Numbered from the stretch's first letter, positions 15,881 through 25,715 are shown. The stretch: DNA of 64,000 nucleotides from Solibacillus merdavium (GCF_014836935.1 NZ_JACSPW010000006.1:1-64000); one strand, 5' to 3'. A program made the numbers and translations. Notes: a model not told the origin generated them from the letters alone.

Positions 15881-16570
15881 ATGTTCAAAAATTGGACGTT
15901 ATTCGAAAAGGCTTGGTTAATCGTTTCAACAGCTATCATCCTCATTCTTAGTATATTATGGGACGATACGCTCCTAGGAACGATTTCATCTATAGCCGGC
16001 ATTATTTGTGTTGTATTAGCAGCTAAAGGGAAAATCGGAACATATGTAGTCGGGGTAGTTCAATGTACGACATACGGTTACATTGCATATGGCTATGGAT
16101 TATATGGTGAATCCATGCTGAATTTGTTATTCTATTTACCTATTCAATTTATCGGATTTTACTTATGGTTTAAAAATAAGAAATCCCCTGATGAAGCTGC
16201 TTACGGGGAAGAAATTTATGCAAAAAGACTAACAACGAAACAATGGCTATATACGGGTGCCGGAATACTAGTTGCATATATTTCATATTCGCTATTTTTA
16301 TCAAGAATAGGCGCAAACTTGGCGGGGCTTGATGGTTTGGCCGTTGTTTTATCGGTAGTAGCTCAAATTTTAATGATTATGCGGTACGCTGAACAATGGA
16401 TTTTATGGATTATTGTCAATGTCATTACGATTGCCTTATGGGCGATTATTTTAGTTCAGCAAGGCGGCAATGATTGGACAGTATTTGTCATGTGGTGTGC
16501 ATTTTTAGTTAACTCAATTTACGGATATATTAACTGGATTAAAATTAGCAAGGCGCAAGGAGCTGTATAA
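15881..16570 (+). CDS. pnuC: Nicotinamide riboside transporter PnuC
   Basis: A 229-residue protein with about seven membrane helices and the PnuC features VVGVVQCTTYGYIAYGYGLYGE and QFIGFYLWFKNK. PnuC moves nicotinamide riboside down its gradient; trapping depends on phosphorylation inside the cell. The nadR kinase gene starts 2 nt after its stop, so import and trapping are encoded together. The start is set at the ATG after GAAGGTACAGTAGTT; an ATG 24 nt upstream has no site. Confidence 0.92.
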   Translation: MFKNWTLFEKAWLIVSTAIILILSILWDDTLLGTISSIAGIICVVLAAKGKIGTYVVGVVQCTTYGYIAYGYGLYGESMLNLLFYLPIQFIGFYLWFKNKKSPDEAAYGEEIYAKRLTTKQWLYTGAGILVAYISYSLFLSRIGANLAGLDGLAVVLSVVAQILMIMRYAEQWILWIIVNVITIALWAIILVQQGGNDWTVFVMWCAFLVNSIYGYINWIKISKAQGAV

Positions 16571-16572
16571 AA

Positions 16573-17652
16573 TTGAACTTTGGAGTACCAATCAGCGAAT
16601 ATAAAAATAAAAAAATCGGATTATATGGCGGTAAGTTCCTACCATTCCACAAAGGACATTTAAACTGTATTTTTGAAGCACAGTCTCTCGTAGATATTTT
16701 GTTCGTTGTCGTTGGTTATGATGATGTCTATGATAAAAGTTTATGTGAAAATACAGGCTTTGAATGGGTATCGAGTCGTGTCCGTGAACGCTGGATTACG
16801 AAGGAATTGAAGAATTTTAAGAATATACGTGTGCTTTCGCAATATGAAAAGCGCTCGGATGATTACATGAATGATGATTCCATTTTTGATTCGCACAAAG
16901 AGCTGCTATCTAAAATTGGCGGCAAAGTGGATGTAGTGTTCAGCAGTGAGCCCGAATATGAAGAATATTTCGCAAAATACTTACCGCAGGCAAAGCATCA
17001 CATTATTGATACCGCAAGATCAGCATTCAACATTTCTGCAACAGAAATTAGAAAAAACGGTATTTTTCATTCTTGGAATTTCTTACCGCCCGCTGTTCGT
17101 GAACATTATGTAAAACGTATTGCTATTTGCGGCATAGAATCGGTCGGTAAGTCGCATCTTACTAAAATGTTAGCGAAGCACTTCGAAACTAACCATTTGG
17201 AAGAGTATGGTCGGTTATATTATGACGAAATCAATGGGTACGCCGATATATCGGAGCCATCGGACTATGCAGACATTGCAGCAGGTCATGTACATCTGAT
17301 GAATGAGGCCAGCAAAAAATCCAACAAGGTGTTGATGGTAGATACCGATTTAGTTTATACACAATTTTTCCATTTCATGGAGACCGGTGAGTATCACGAA
17401 TTGGTTGATACGATGCTGAACTTGAAAGTAGAGAAAATCGATGAATATATCTTTATCGAACCCCACAACTTCCATGAGCTGGACGGCACACGCAGACCGG
17501 TTACGGATGTTGAGAGACAGAAGCGTAATAATCTCCTGAAATCGATATATGAAATGTATGGCATTAAACTGAAAATTGTCGATGAAATAGATCGAAATAA
17601 ACGGTTTAATCATTGTAAGGAGATCGTAAGCAGCAGTATAACTGGGCATTAA
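16573..17652 (+). CDS. nadR: NadR: NMN adenylyltransferase and nicotinamide riboside kinase
   Basis: A 359-residue two-domain enzyme. The N-terminal half is a nucleotidyltransferase (GLYGGKFLPFHKGHL, then a late ISATEIRKNG). The C-terminal half is a P-loop kinase (ICGIESVGKSHLTKML). It phosphorylates nicotinamide riboside to NMN and adenylates NMN to NAD. The start is a TTG 10 bases after AAGGAG, which lies in the end of pnuC; coupling of translation is likely. There is no N-terminal repressor HTH, unlike E. coli NadR. Confidence 0.92.
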   Translation: MNFGVPISEYKNKKIGLYGGKFLPFHKGHLNCIFEAQSLVDILFVVVGYDDVYDKSLCENTGFEWVSSRVRERWITKELKNFKNIRVLSQYEKRSDDYMNDDSIFDSHKELLSKIGGKVDVVFSSEPEYEEYFAKYLPQAKHHIIDTARSAFNISATEIRKNGIFHSWNFLPPAVREHYVKRIAICGIESVGKSHLTKMLAKHFETNHLEEYGRLYYDEINGYADISEPSDYADIAAGHVHLMNEASKKSNKVLMVDTDLVYTQFFHFMETGEYHELVDTMLNLKVEKIDEYIFIEPHNFHELDGTRRPVTDVERQKRNNLLKSIYEMYGIKLKIVDEIDRNKRFNHCKEIVSSSITGH

Positions 17653-17672
17653 TAAATTTACCGCGGATTTTT

Positions 17673-17722
17673 ACATTTCAACAACGGCTACTCCCCTGTA
17701 GACGCTTGTTGAAATGTTTTTT
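17673..17722 (+). terminator. Terminator of pnuC-nadR
   Basis: 12-bp perfect arms ACATTTCAACAA / TTGTTGAAATGT with an inner CTAC/GTAG stem, followed by TTTTTTAATT. Confidence 0.88.
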
Positions 17723-17728
17723 AATTAA

Positions 17729-17945
17729 GCAAAATAAGCGGAGATTTTACCGTTATTTGTTGACTGGAGCCGTTATCTTGCAGAAATAAGGGGAGATTTT
17801 CCGTTTATTTGAATTAAAAGCTTTCATTTTTATGTTTTTTGAACGAATAACGGTAATTTCTACCGTTATTTTGGCCTTTTTTTAATTTATTTTCTGAATA
17901 AGGGAAATTTCTCCGTCTATTTCATCAGTTACCTGCCCTACCCGT
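17729..17945 (+). repeat. Dispersed phased element, copy C
   Basis: Diverged copy of the element at 12463. Words start at 17733, 17753, 17785, 17805, 17846, 17866, 17897 and 17917, giving the same spacing 20-32-20-41-20-31-20 although the spacers share little sequence. It lies between the convergent nadR and methyltransferase genes. Confidence 0.8.
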
Positions 17946-17985
17946 AGATGCATCCGGGTCAGATCATCCCACTACCGCTTATAAA

Positions 17986-18762
17986 TTATTTAACCGCTAT
18001 CCAAATTGTCCATCTGTCTTTTTCCACGATGTTTTGATCAGACGAGATTGCTTCATCTATATACTCAATTAATAATTTTAATTCCTCATCCGTTAGCTCG
18101 TGTAATATACTTCTTCCTGTTCTCTCACTTAAATCTTTTAGTAATTGCGCTTTATTTGTATATTCTTTTCTAGTTTCCCATAACTTAATTTCCTGAATCT
18201 CTGTAAATCCAACATCAGTAAGTGTTTCTATGACAAATTCACTGCTGTATCTCCGTTTCGTCTCGCTCTCAATTAATTGTGGAAAGCGTTCAAAAAAATA
18301 TCCCCTAATATGATTCGCATCACCTTTTAATAAACAATCTTCCGGTGTCCGGTCCTGGACGATATAAATTCCTTTTTCTAGCAACAGTCTATAGGCCTCT
18401 TTGAAGCACATTTGCAAATCCTGTATATGATGGATTAACGCTCTTTCCAAAATTAAATTGTATTCGTTACTTTCTAAATCAGTTTGTAGCGCATTCCCTA
18501 ATTTGAATGATATGTTTGGATACTCGTTACAATTTTCTCTAGCAGCTTTCAGTATTTCCTCGGAATAGTCGACCCCTGTAACAGACATTACGCCCATGTC
18601 AGATAACGCTTTCGAGTAAATCCCCCCACCGCAGCCTATATCCAATGCTTTAGGAATATTGTTGAAATTTACTAACTCCTTCATAGCATGAATCCATGAA
18701 CTATCTGCCTTTCGAGTTGAATAAGAATATCTGTTTTTTTCATTATGAAAATCAATTCCCAC
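17986..18762 (-). CDS. Class I SAM-dependent methyltransferase
   Basis: A 258-residue protein with the SAM-binding motif I ALDIGCGGGIYSKAL, motif II-like VTGVDYSEEIL, and ERALIHHIQDLQMCFKEAYRLL at motif IV. It belongs to the UbiE/Methyltransf_11 group. The substrate is probably a small molecule but cannot be named. GTG start after AAGGGGGA. No operon partner. Confidence 0.85.
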   Translation of the reverse strand: MGIDFHNEKNRYSYSTRKADSSWIHAMKELVNFNNIPKALDIGCGGGIYSKALSDMGVMSVTGVDYSEEILKAARENCNEYPNISFKLGNALQTDLESNEYNLILERALIHHIQDLQMCFKEAYRLLLEKGIYIVQDRTPEDCLLKGDANHIRGYFFERFPQLIESETKRRYSSEFVIETLTDVGFTEIQEIKLWETRKEYTNKAQLLKDLSERTGRSILHELTDEELKLLIEYIDEAISSDQNIVEKDRWTIWIAVK

Positions 18763-18814
18763 TATAAATCCCCCTTGTCTTTTATTTCTCCGCTCTGTTT
18801 GTATAATACTTCAA

Positions 18815-18848
18815 CAAAAAAAGCGCTGAATCCTTTTTGGATCAACGC
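18815..18848 (-). terminator. Terminator of the ankyrin gene
   Basis: GCGTTGATCC / GGATTCAGCGC imperfect stem on the minus strand with a TTTTTTTG tail, 80 bp beyond the ankyrin stop. Related hairpins occur at 23281 and 24527. Confidence 0.7.
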
Positions 18849-18927
18849 ACTTAAAAGATTACTATAGGGGCTAAAAGAAATAATACCAAGTTCCGTCTCC
18901 TTACGTTATGGATAATTAAATTCTTAG

Positions 18928-19977
18928 TTATCGCTTATAGCCTGGCTGTTCCAAACTAATAGGATTTGGATTACTGAGTACCCATTGCACTGCCAGTTCG
19001 CAAAGTCTCGTAGGATCATTATTACCGTTATGCAGTTCTTTCACTAATGTTTTGACCTCCTGAAGAGTTGCGGGATGTAAAGGCGTACCCATGCTAAAGT
19101 ATTGATCTAAGCTGTTAAGCATTTTACGAAATTGATTATCCCAGTTGACACCACCATTATCCAATATTTCATAGGATACTTTACCGGTAATACGAATCAC
19201 TTCACCCTGTACAGTTTTCGCATGCCCTTGTGAAGGAATTAATAAATTCCATAGTTCATTATGTTGCGCCTGCCATCCTTTTGTTTTAACTGTTATTGGA
19301 GAGGAGTCATCGTGAGTTATCCGTTTCTCTACTGGAGGAACATCAAATAGTTCATATAGATGTAAAAGTGCCTCATCTGTTTGATTCAAAAATTCTGGAT
19401 TAAAGCCTTCTCTGTAAAATTCAAACTCATTTCCAATTCGCTTAATAGAGTCTTTCATTTTCTGCGTTTTAGTTGCTCCAGCTTTAAGCAAGATGTCAGC
19501 AACTTTCGCCATATTGACGATATCTATGTTTCTACAAAACGACAAAGCTTTTTCTAAAGGCGTCTGTTTCTTTTTATTTTCTGCACTGATATTTGCACCT
19601 TTGGCAACTAATATGGATACTGCATTTGGATTAAATGAACCTGCTGCGGCAAATAAAGGTGTTTCGTTTTGATAATCATTTGCTTCTATATTTGCACCTA
19701 ACTCAAGAAGCAATTCCGTATTACCGCGCCAACTTTTTGCATGATTATGTAGAGCTGTTTTTCCGTAACTGTCACTAGCATTTATATCCGCACCCTGTTC
19801 CACAAGCCAGCGAACAAATTCATCCGGTATATTGAAAAAGCTTAAAGCAGTTGATTTACTGTAACCGCCACGGGCATCTAATTCGCAATGCACAAATACT
19901 TCTTTTAATGCTGAAATATCACCCGCTTCAATTAGTTCACTGAAATTTTTCGGTAAAGTTTTTTTCTTCTTCCCCAT
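18928..19977 (-). CDS. Ankyrin-repeat protein
   Basis: A 349-residue protein. Residues about 15-170 hold four or five ankyrin repeats, seen in GADINASDSYGKTALHNHA, GANIEANDYQNETPLFAAAG and GANISAENKKKQTPLEKAL. The C-terminal half (about 190-349) is unlike any family I know. No signal peptide or membrane segment. Ankyrin repeats mediate protein binding. The N-terminus MGKKKKTLPKNF is very basic. Good GGAG site. Confidence 0.82.
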   Translation of the reverse strand: MGKKKKTLPKNFSELIEAGDISALKEVFVHCELDARGGYSKSTALSFFNIPDEFVRWLVEQGADINASDSYGKTALHNHAKSWRGNTELLLELGANIEANDYQNETPLFAAAGSFNPNAVSILVAKGANISAENKKKQTPLEKALSFCRNIDIVNMAKVADILLKAGATKTQKMKDSIKRIGNEFEFYREGFNPEFLNQTDEALLHLYELFDVPPVEKRITHDDSSPITVKTKGWQAQHNELWNLLIPSQGHAKTVQGEVIRITGKVSYEILDNGGVNWDNQFRKMLNSLDQYFSMGTPLHPATLQEVKTLVKELHNGNNDPTRLCELAVQWVLSNPNPISLEQPGYKR

Positions 19978-20049
19978 CCCAGCATCTCCTCAGTTCAAAT
20001 TTTTAAAATTACGTTAGTTAACACTTACATAATACTCCCAAAGAAAATG

Positions 20050-20610
20050 CTATAAATCGAATTTCAACTTTACTATCTTGGCAACTTCTTCAGCACTTAA
20101 GTTCGTATTGTTAATCTTGATGTAATTTTGGAATAAAATTTCATCTTCTAAAGAATTTAGTCTATGTTTCTCCATTGTGCTTCTCAAGTCATTTTCAGAC
20201 CATTCAATATCTCTTTTTTTAGGTTTATGCTCCAGCCTATTTTGGGTTTTATTCCGCTCAAGTCTCTCGTCTAAGTCAGCTTCCAATTCTACATAATAAA
20301 CAGTGCCTCCTCTGGACTCGAAAAGCTGGGAAAGTTGCTTTACATAATCCCAATCCGACTCCTGATCAAACATCCAGACGTAAGTAAAGATCATTCCATA
20401 CAGATTACTTTTTGAAACCTCTTCAAAAATCTCCTGACGAAATAAATTTACTAATCTTTTCCCTTCTTTTGTACTGTAATCAAAAAAATGAGTAACTAAA
20501 TCAATTGTCATATGGTTATGAAACAGTTTTAAATCTGTTATTTTAGCTAGCTCCTGCCCAACTGTCATTTTACCAACCGCCTGTGGTCCAAATATATGTA
20601 TCAATTTCAT
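20050..20610 (-). CDS. P-loop kinase-like ATPase
   Basis: A 186-residue protein of the small P-loop kinase group. Walker A is GPQAVGKMTVGQ (Lys at about 14), followed by a substrate-site segment HNHMTIDLVTHFFDYS and a lid-like region rich in Arg/Lys (ERNKTQNRLEHKPKKRD). It resembles shikimate-kinase-like AAA_33 proteins. Substrate unknown. A 30-bp relic of a paralogue sits at 26469. ATG start with GGGGGAAG. Confidence 0.75.
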   Translation of the reverse strand: MKLIHIFGPQAVGKMTVGQELAKITDLKLFHNHMTIDLVTHFFDYSTKEGKRLVNLFRQEIFEEVSKSNLYGMIFTYVWMFDQESDWDYVKQLSQLFESRGGTVYYVELEADLDERLERNKTQNRLEHKPKKRDIEWSENDLRSTMEKHRLNSLEDEILFQNYIKINNTNLSAEEVAKIVKLKFDL

Positions 20611-20881
20611 AAACTTCCCCCTAATTCAATATAGTACAACTTCAGTACTCCAATTCTATAGCATTTTCCATATATTACAATTCTTTTTTATAAGGAAAAT
20701 TCCTTCTTCCACTCATCTGCTGCATTAGTAGTAAAAAATCACCAACCCTCGTCATTATACAAATTTCGCTCTCATTTAAATGAAACAATAATTCTCCTAG
20801 TTATTTTGCCTTTTCTAAATTACAATATAACAAAATGGAAGATTTAAACATTTATAGAATGATGTAAAAAGGAGCGCGTTA

Positions 20882-22726
20882 ATGCGAAAATTAACTTTAA
20901 TAGTATTAGTACTTCTGTTTTGTTGTGCATCAGTTGTGTCTGCAAATGAGGATGTGTTAACACCTTCAGGAATTCCTTATTCTGAACTGAAGGACCGGGT
21001 GGATGAATATGTTTCTGAATATATTGGGACATCTTCTGCTGGAGCTAATGTATTAATTATTAAGGACGACGAAATTATCATGAACACGTCCTATGGCTTC
21101 GCAAATATTGAAAATCAAATTAAAGTTACACCAAATACTGTGTTTGAGTGGGGTTCTGTTACGAAGCTTCTTGTATGGACCAGTGTCATGCAGCTTGTAG
21201 AGCAGGGAAAATTAGAATTAAATGAAGATATTCGCACGTATTTACCAGAGGGATTTTTAACTAAACTACAATATAATGCACCTATTACGATGTTAAATCT
21301 TATGCACCATAATGCCGGGTGGGAGGATCGTTTTATCGATTTATTCTATAAATCAGCAGATGAAATAAAACCTTTGGAGGAAATGCTTCACATTGTTACG
21401 CCTTATCAAATTCATGAACCAGGAACTATAGTTGCCTATTCCAACTATGGTGTAGCACTGGCCGCTTTCATTGTCGAACACCTCACTGGACAGCCATTTT
21501 ATGAATATGTAAATGAACATATATTTTCTATTTTAAATATGAACGACACATCGATTCACCCTAAACAGCAAGATAACCTAAATATAGCTACAAAAAGAGA
21601 TGCAGTTCTTGGATATCGTAGTAGTGAAGGTGAGTTAAGTATTTCAAAAAACGAGCGTATCTTTATTGGTTTGTATCCAGCAGGTAGTGCAATTGGTACT
21701 ATAGGGGATTTAGCTAAATTTATGATGGCCCTTATGCCAGGAGATGGTGAGAATAGCGCGTTATTTCAAAGTAACAGTACATTGGATGAAATGTTAACGA
21801 CGAGTGATTTCTATAACAATGGTTTACCACGAAATGCCCATGGTTTTTGGAGAGGTCTTTATGCAGTAGATGTATTAGGGCATGCAGGAAATACTGATAG
21901 TTTTTCTAGCAATTTTATCTTTTCCAATGAAAACAACTTAGGTTTAATTATCATGACCAATCAACAGAATGAAGTAGAGCTTAGTTATGGCTTACCAACA
22001 CTCCTATTTGGAGAATATTCACCAACAAACGTAACTCAATCCATGCCCAATGTAGAGAATCATAAGGAAGGTTACTATTGGGCGAGGCAACCTTATAAAG
22101 GTTTTGGCAAACTATATGGAGTATTCACCCTTAATAGATTTGAAGTACCAGGTCCAAACAAAATGAATGCTTTTGGAGGGACGTATAAACAAATTTCCCC
22201 TTCTCTCTATCAATCTACAGATGGTTCTAATGATTATCTTCATGTAACGTTGAACAGTGGTCAATTTGAAAAAATCTCAACGCTAACAAGTGATATGTTA
22301 CCGATCTCTCAAAGTTCAAAAATCTTTAAGCTGCTCAGTATCGTAGCTATAACTTTTAGTATTCTTTATTCAGTTATTACACTCCTAATCAGTTTCATCC
22401 AATCCATAAAAAACAGAAATAAAACAGCTCACACTGCAATTTCGAAAAAATGGGAAACGATACTACTTTTAGCGAATATCATACCTGTTATAAATGTAAT
22501 CATTTTATTTTATAGAACACTAAATTACACTCCTTATGCCCAACTAAGAATTCATTTTTTGATTAATTATGCATATGTGTTCGTAGTTGCAGTTTGTATA
22601 GCAGCACAGTTACTAGAGTGGCGAAAAAAGACGATACTACGTGGTCAAAAAATTCGCATTGCACTTTGTTGTTTCTCCTCACTGCTAATTATCATCTTAA
22701 TTTTCGGCTGGGAGCTTTATTATTAA
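20882..22726 (+). CDS. Serine beta-lactamase-like hydrolase with membrane C-terminus
   Basis: A 614-residue protein with a signal peptide (cleavage near VSANED), a beta-lactamase/penicillin-binding domain (residues about 30-370) and a C-terminal region with four predicted membrane helices (about 480-610). Catalytic motifs SxxK (Ser92-Val-Thr-Lys95) and YxN (Tyr186-Ser-Asn188) are present, and a GHAGNTDSF segment fits the third motif. Such proteins are usually peptidases or esterases outside the membrane. Strong AAAAGGAG site; single gene. Confidence 0.85.
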   Translation: MRKLTLIVLVLLFCCASVVSANEDVLTPSGIPYSELKDRVDEYVSEYIGTSSAGANVLIIKDDEIIMNTSYGFANIENQIKVTPNTVFEWGSVTKLLVWTSVMQLVEQGKLELNEDIRTYLPEGFLTKLQYNAPITMLNLMHHNAGWEDRFIDLFYKSADEIKPLEEMLHIVTPYQIHEPGTIVAYSNYGVALAAFIVEHLTGQPFYEYVNEHIFSILNMNDTSIHPKQQDNLNIATKRDAVLGYRSSEGELSISKNERIFIGLYPAGSAIGTIGDLAKFMMALMPGDGENSALFQSNSTLDEMLTTSDFYNNGLPRNAHGFWRGLYAVDVLGHAGNTDSFSSNFIFSNENNLGLIIMTNQQNEVELSYGLPTLLFGEYSPTNVTQSMPNVENHKEGYYWARQPYKGFGKLYGVFTLNRFEVPGPNKMNAFGGTYKQISPSLYQSTDGSNDYLHVTLNSGQFEKISTLTSDMLPISQSSKIFKLLSIVAITFSILYSVITLLISFIQSIKNRNKTAHTAISKKWETILLLANIIPVINVIILFYRTLNYTPYAQLRIHFLINYAYVFVVAVCIAAQLLEWRKKTILRGQKIRIALCCFSSLLIIILIFGWELYY

Positions 22727-22731
22727 ACTGA

Positions 22732-22772
22732 AAAGGATAGATAAAGTTGATTTCTATACTCTACTATCCTTT
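22732..22772. terminator. Bidirectional terminator between serine hydrolase and NTF2-like genes
   Basis: AAAGGATAG / CTATCCTTT arms, directly between two convergent stop codons (22726 and 22774). Confidence 0.75.
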
Positions 22773-22773
22773 C

Positions 22774-23151
22774 TTACCTTTCCAACTCAATATATTCTCT
22801 TAGTAATTTCCACTCATTACTTTCTTTTCTCCATACAAACATACATTGAGCATAATAAGGCACTCCATTTATTAAATTGGTTTCCCTGCCCAAAACTAAT
22901 ATTTCATTTTCATTATTGCGTTTAGTAATTGACACAGCTTCAAAGCTTTTCTCGGCATTATCCATTTGTCTTAGTACGCTGTTAAGATCATAGTCATAGT
23001 AATATACATCCGGCTTATCTAAATTTGAATGTGCCCAATACCCTACAAAGCTCTTTGACATATAATCTCTAATCCCATCACTGTTCTTACTAACAAAACC
23101 ATCATTCCAAGCCTTAAAATAACTATTTAACAAATCCTTCACGAAGTCCAT
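22774..23151 (-). CDS. NTF2-like / SnoaL-type small protein
   Basis: A 125-residue protein with the cone-shaped NTF2-like layout: helix LLNSYFKAWNDGF, ISDYMSKSFVGYWA-like turn, and three late strands ending CMFVWRKESNEWKLLREYIEL. The final WKLL-like strand is typical of DUF4440/SnoaL-like proteins. Ligand or enzyme role unknown. ATG start with AAAGGGGAA. Confidence 0.65.
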   Translation of the reverse strand: MDFVKDLLNSYFKAWNDGFVSKNSDGIRDYMSKSFVGYWAHSNLDKPDVYYYDYDLNSVLRQMDNAEKSFEAVSITKRNNENEILVLGRETNLINGVPYYAQCMFVWRKESNEWKLLREYIELER

Positions 23152-23280
23152 TCTTATTCCCCTTTGCTTTGATTCCTCGATAGTAATAATTTCAACAAAA
23201 TGAGCATTAATCCTTCTTTTATCAACACCCCATTTGCTTAAGTATACAATTTATCTCCCTATATAAAAGGCACTTTTAAT

Positions 23281-23312
23281 GAAAAAAGAGCCGATTCTTG
23301 TAAGAGAATCGC
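23281..23312 (-). terminator. Terminator of the gene at 23422
   Basis: GCGATTCT..AGAATCGGC stem on the minus strand with a CTCTTTTTTC tail. Confidence 0.7.
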
Positions 23313-23421
23313 GCCCTGTATCGACTACTAATTAATTTTATTTTCTTACTAGTTGAGGAAAAAACTTCATACAATTTTAAACAAAGGAGCATGAAATTAT
23401 TATGTTCCTTTGTTTTCCACT

Positions 23422-23775
23422 TCACCCTTCGACCAAATAACCAGCCGCGAATAGGGCATTTAAATTCTCTTGGTGCTTTTGCTCATTTCCTTCTTTCGCT
23501 ATTACTACTTCTCCGAAATACGGTTTTCGATACAGATAAACGAGTGTAGAACCACACTTACTAATATAAGCATTTTTATAAATATCTAATTGATACCCTA
23601 ACTTATTCAACATCCGACTATCAACAAAATCATTTACTTGCAACATATTTAGTATCAACATGGCTAGTTCCCCCATTTCTTGTTCAGTTTCAACAATTAC
23701 TTTCTTTAGCAGACTAGGCGTCTTCGCAAATGGTTCATAATAAAAACTACCGTAATCCTTATTACAGAATTGCAT
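23422..23775 (-). CDS. Unknown protein, possibly a 3' remnant
   Basis: A 117-residue soluble protein that I do not recognise. There is no Shine-Dalgarno sequence before its ATG, and the upstream 200 bp are non-coding with stops in all likely frames. It may be the rest of a longer gene or a leaderless gene. The composition is ordinary, and it has its own downstream terminator, so the 3' end looks real. Confidence 0.45.
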   Translation of the reverse strand: MQFCNKDYGSFYYEPFAKTPSLLKKVIVETEQEMGELAMLILNMLQVNDFVDSRMLNKLGYQLDIYKNAYISKCGSTLVYLYRKPYFGEVVIAKEGNEQKHQENLNALFAAGYLVEG

Positions 23776-23984
23776 TTAAGGTATATCATATGCTTTTTAA
23801 TAGCTCTGCAATACCTTTCAAAATTTGATGTTATTGCATTGTTAATTTGATAGAGCAATTATAAACCGTTTCTATACCATACCCAGTTTTTGAAGAAAAT
23901 AGGCAATCCCTTATGAATAGTTGATCTAGCCCTATTGCTGAAAAAAACGCAATTTTGCTTCAAGAATCGTGCCAATTAGAGGCC

Positions 23985-24431
23985 TTAACAATTTTGTTGT
24001 TCTTTAATTAAATCTAAAAGACCTTTAGGAACAAGTCGTAGTTCATCGTTTTGAAACCTACTTATAGGTAATCGCATAATTTTGAAGGTGTTCCCGTCAC
24101 TTTCCTTACCTTCAAACAATGCCTCTGTATAAAAAGTTGAATCAACAAAGTCGGCATCATATACTTGGACAATCTCATGACCTACTTCTTCGTTAAAAGT
24201 GAAAATATTTTCAACCGTCCCTAAATATGTAAGATTAAAAATTTCGGTTTCAATTTCTTCTCGTACCTCTCTCATTAATGCTTCTGTGCTTTTTTCTCCG
24301 TATTCAATTCCGCCTCCTATAGGACGGTAAAAATACTCACCTTTTACTGAATCATAGCCCTCTGCAACAAGAATGGAGTCGTCTTTTTGAAATATACAAA
24401 TAACCAGTGCTCTTATTATTCCTTTTTTCAT
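23985..24431 (-). CDS. NUDIX hydrolase
   Basis: A 148-residue protein with a NUDIX box: GGGIEYGEKSTEALMREVREEIE, which carries the G-x5-E-x7-REUxEE signature (two residues per the usual spacing). The family hydrolyses nucleoside diphosphates linked to another group. Substrate unknown. ATG start with TTGGAGG. A separate broken NUDIX gene lies at 27183. Confidence 0.88.
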   Translation of the reverse strand: MKKGIIRALVICIFQKDDSILVAEGYDSVKGEYFYRPIGGGIEYGEKSTEALMREVREEIETEIFNLTYLGTVENIFTFNEEVGHEIVQVYDADFVDSTFYTEALFEGKESDGNTFKIMRLPISRFQNDELRLVPKGLLDLIKEQQNC

Positions 24432-24526
24432 TGTAATCCTCCAAATTATTAATCAATAATCTTTAGTTGTTTCGATTCACTTACGAATAATTCCTTCTTT
24501 TATTCCACTTATTCGACCAATCATGA

Positions 24527-24560
24527 AAACGAGCGCGAGTCCTTGTTACAGAATCGCACC
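24527..24560 (-). terminator. Possible terminator of the DUF4179 gene
   Basis: Imperfect hairpin GTGCGATTC..GACTCGCGC on the minus strand, followed by TCGTTTTC. Similar in sequence to the hairpin at 23281, so it may also be a dispersed palindrome. Confidence 0.45.
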
Positions 24561-24611
24561 CGCATATTGGATAAGAATTATCATTCTGGAACCTTTAATT
24601 TCAGGCAAAAG

Positions 24612-25715
24612 CTACTTATTTAGGGGAAATACAATTGGGTCAATTTCGTATGGTGCCATTACAGGTACCAATGGTCTATTTCCATCGCTGTCTGATTTAC
24701 CAACTGTTAAAACATGAACTGTTGGTGTAATAGTGATGGACTTTGCTCTATTATCAAAATCACCTAGAGTTAATCTAGGAAAGCTTACATTACCGAGAAA
24801 ATCAGTACTATGACCAGTATCTCGATAGTGAATGAAGTTTTGTTTATTTCCTAAATCATCTGTTACATTATATTCAATAAGTACACCTCGGAATTCATCA
24901 TCTTCCTTCGAAACCAGACGTTCGTCTACCAATTCCGATAAATAAAATGTACTCGAGATAGGCGTTTCAGTCTTTTTTATAAGTGTTATTGCTACCCCAG
25001 TGTCTTCAGTGTTGTAACCGGTTCCGATTAAATTTTCCGTTTCGCTTTCTAAAGCCTGTAAAGCGAATTGATAAGACCATTCTCCAGAATTTTGTTGTTT
25101 CCCATTATTCAAATTTCTAACTGAGTTCCCTTCCCATGAAACATTTATTTTACTAGGCTTAGGACCTTTGATTAATTCATTTACATAAAGAACGGCATAC
25201 TCATTCTCACCAATTTTTTTAGTTAAATAGTTTTCAGAGTATCCATTATGTTCATACGCTCCATTAAATTCTTCTACTATGAAATCTCCTTCTAAAATTG
25301 GTCTTTCTCCTAGATCCTTTTCACTTTCAATTGTATATGCTATTGCAACATTTTCACCGTCATAAACTGCATCTGTTAAGGTAATATTTATACCATTACT
25401 TTCTTTTGAAATACCGATATCAGTCGAATAATTGCTATACTCTCCAAAAACATAACGATCATCTTCATTAAACAATTCAAAAACACTACCGATAATTGGC
25501 AACTTGGCAGCATAGGTTGGAAATGCAATACTTAAAGTGAAACTAGAAGCTAACAAAAGGGATGCAGCAACGGCTATATTTCTGAATAAGTTATTTTTCT
25601 TTTTGCCTTTCAGAACATTTTTTTTAATTCTAGCCTTTTCCAATTCGTCTACATCCATAGGTTCAATGTCCATTTCGATTTTTAAATCGTTTAATTTACG
25701 ATAAAATTTTTTCAA
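24612..25715 (-). CDS. DUF4179 membrane protein, probable anti-sigma factor
   Basis: A 367-residue protein: a cytosolic N-terminus of about 45 residues, one membrane helix (IAVAASLLLASSFTLSIAFP) and a long extracytoplasmic part starting AAKLPIIGSVFELF, the DUF4179 signature. Such proteins are usually encoded after an ECF sigma factor and act as membrane anti-sigma factors. Here the TTG start overlaps the sigma gene stop by 4 nt, so translation is coupled. The signal sensed is unknown. Confidence 0.85.
   Translation of the reverse strand: MKKFYRKLNDLKIEMDIEPMDVDELEKARIKKNVLKGKKKNNLFRNIAVAASLLLASSFTLSIAFPTYAAKLPIIGSVFELFNEDDRYVFGEYSNYSTDIGISKESNGINITLTDAVYDGENVAIAYTIESEKDLGERPILEGDFIVEEFNGAYEHNGYSENYLTKKIGENEYAVLYVNELIKGPKPSKINVSWEGNSVRNLNNGKQQNSGEWSYQFALQALESETENLIGTGYNTEDTGVAITLIKKTETPISSTFYLSELVDERLVSKEDDEFRGVLIEYNVTDDLGNKQNFIHYRDTGHSTDFLGNVSFPRLTLGDFDNRAKSITITPTVHVLTVGKSDSDGNRPLVPVMAPYEIDPIVFPLNK

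Noticed and set aside
23950-23984. Terminator after the NUDIX gene at 23985
   Set aside because: A T-run is present on the minus strand, but the arms GCACGATTCTT and AAAATTGCG pair poorly.
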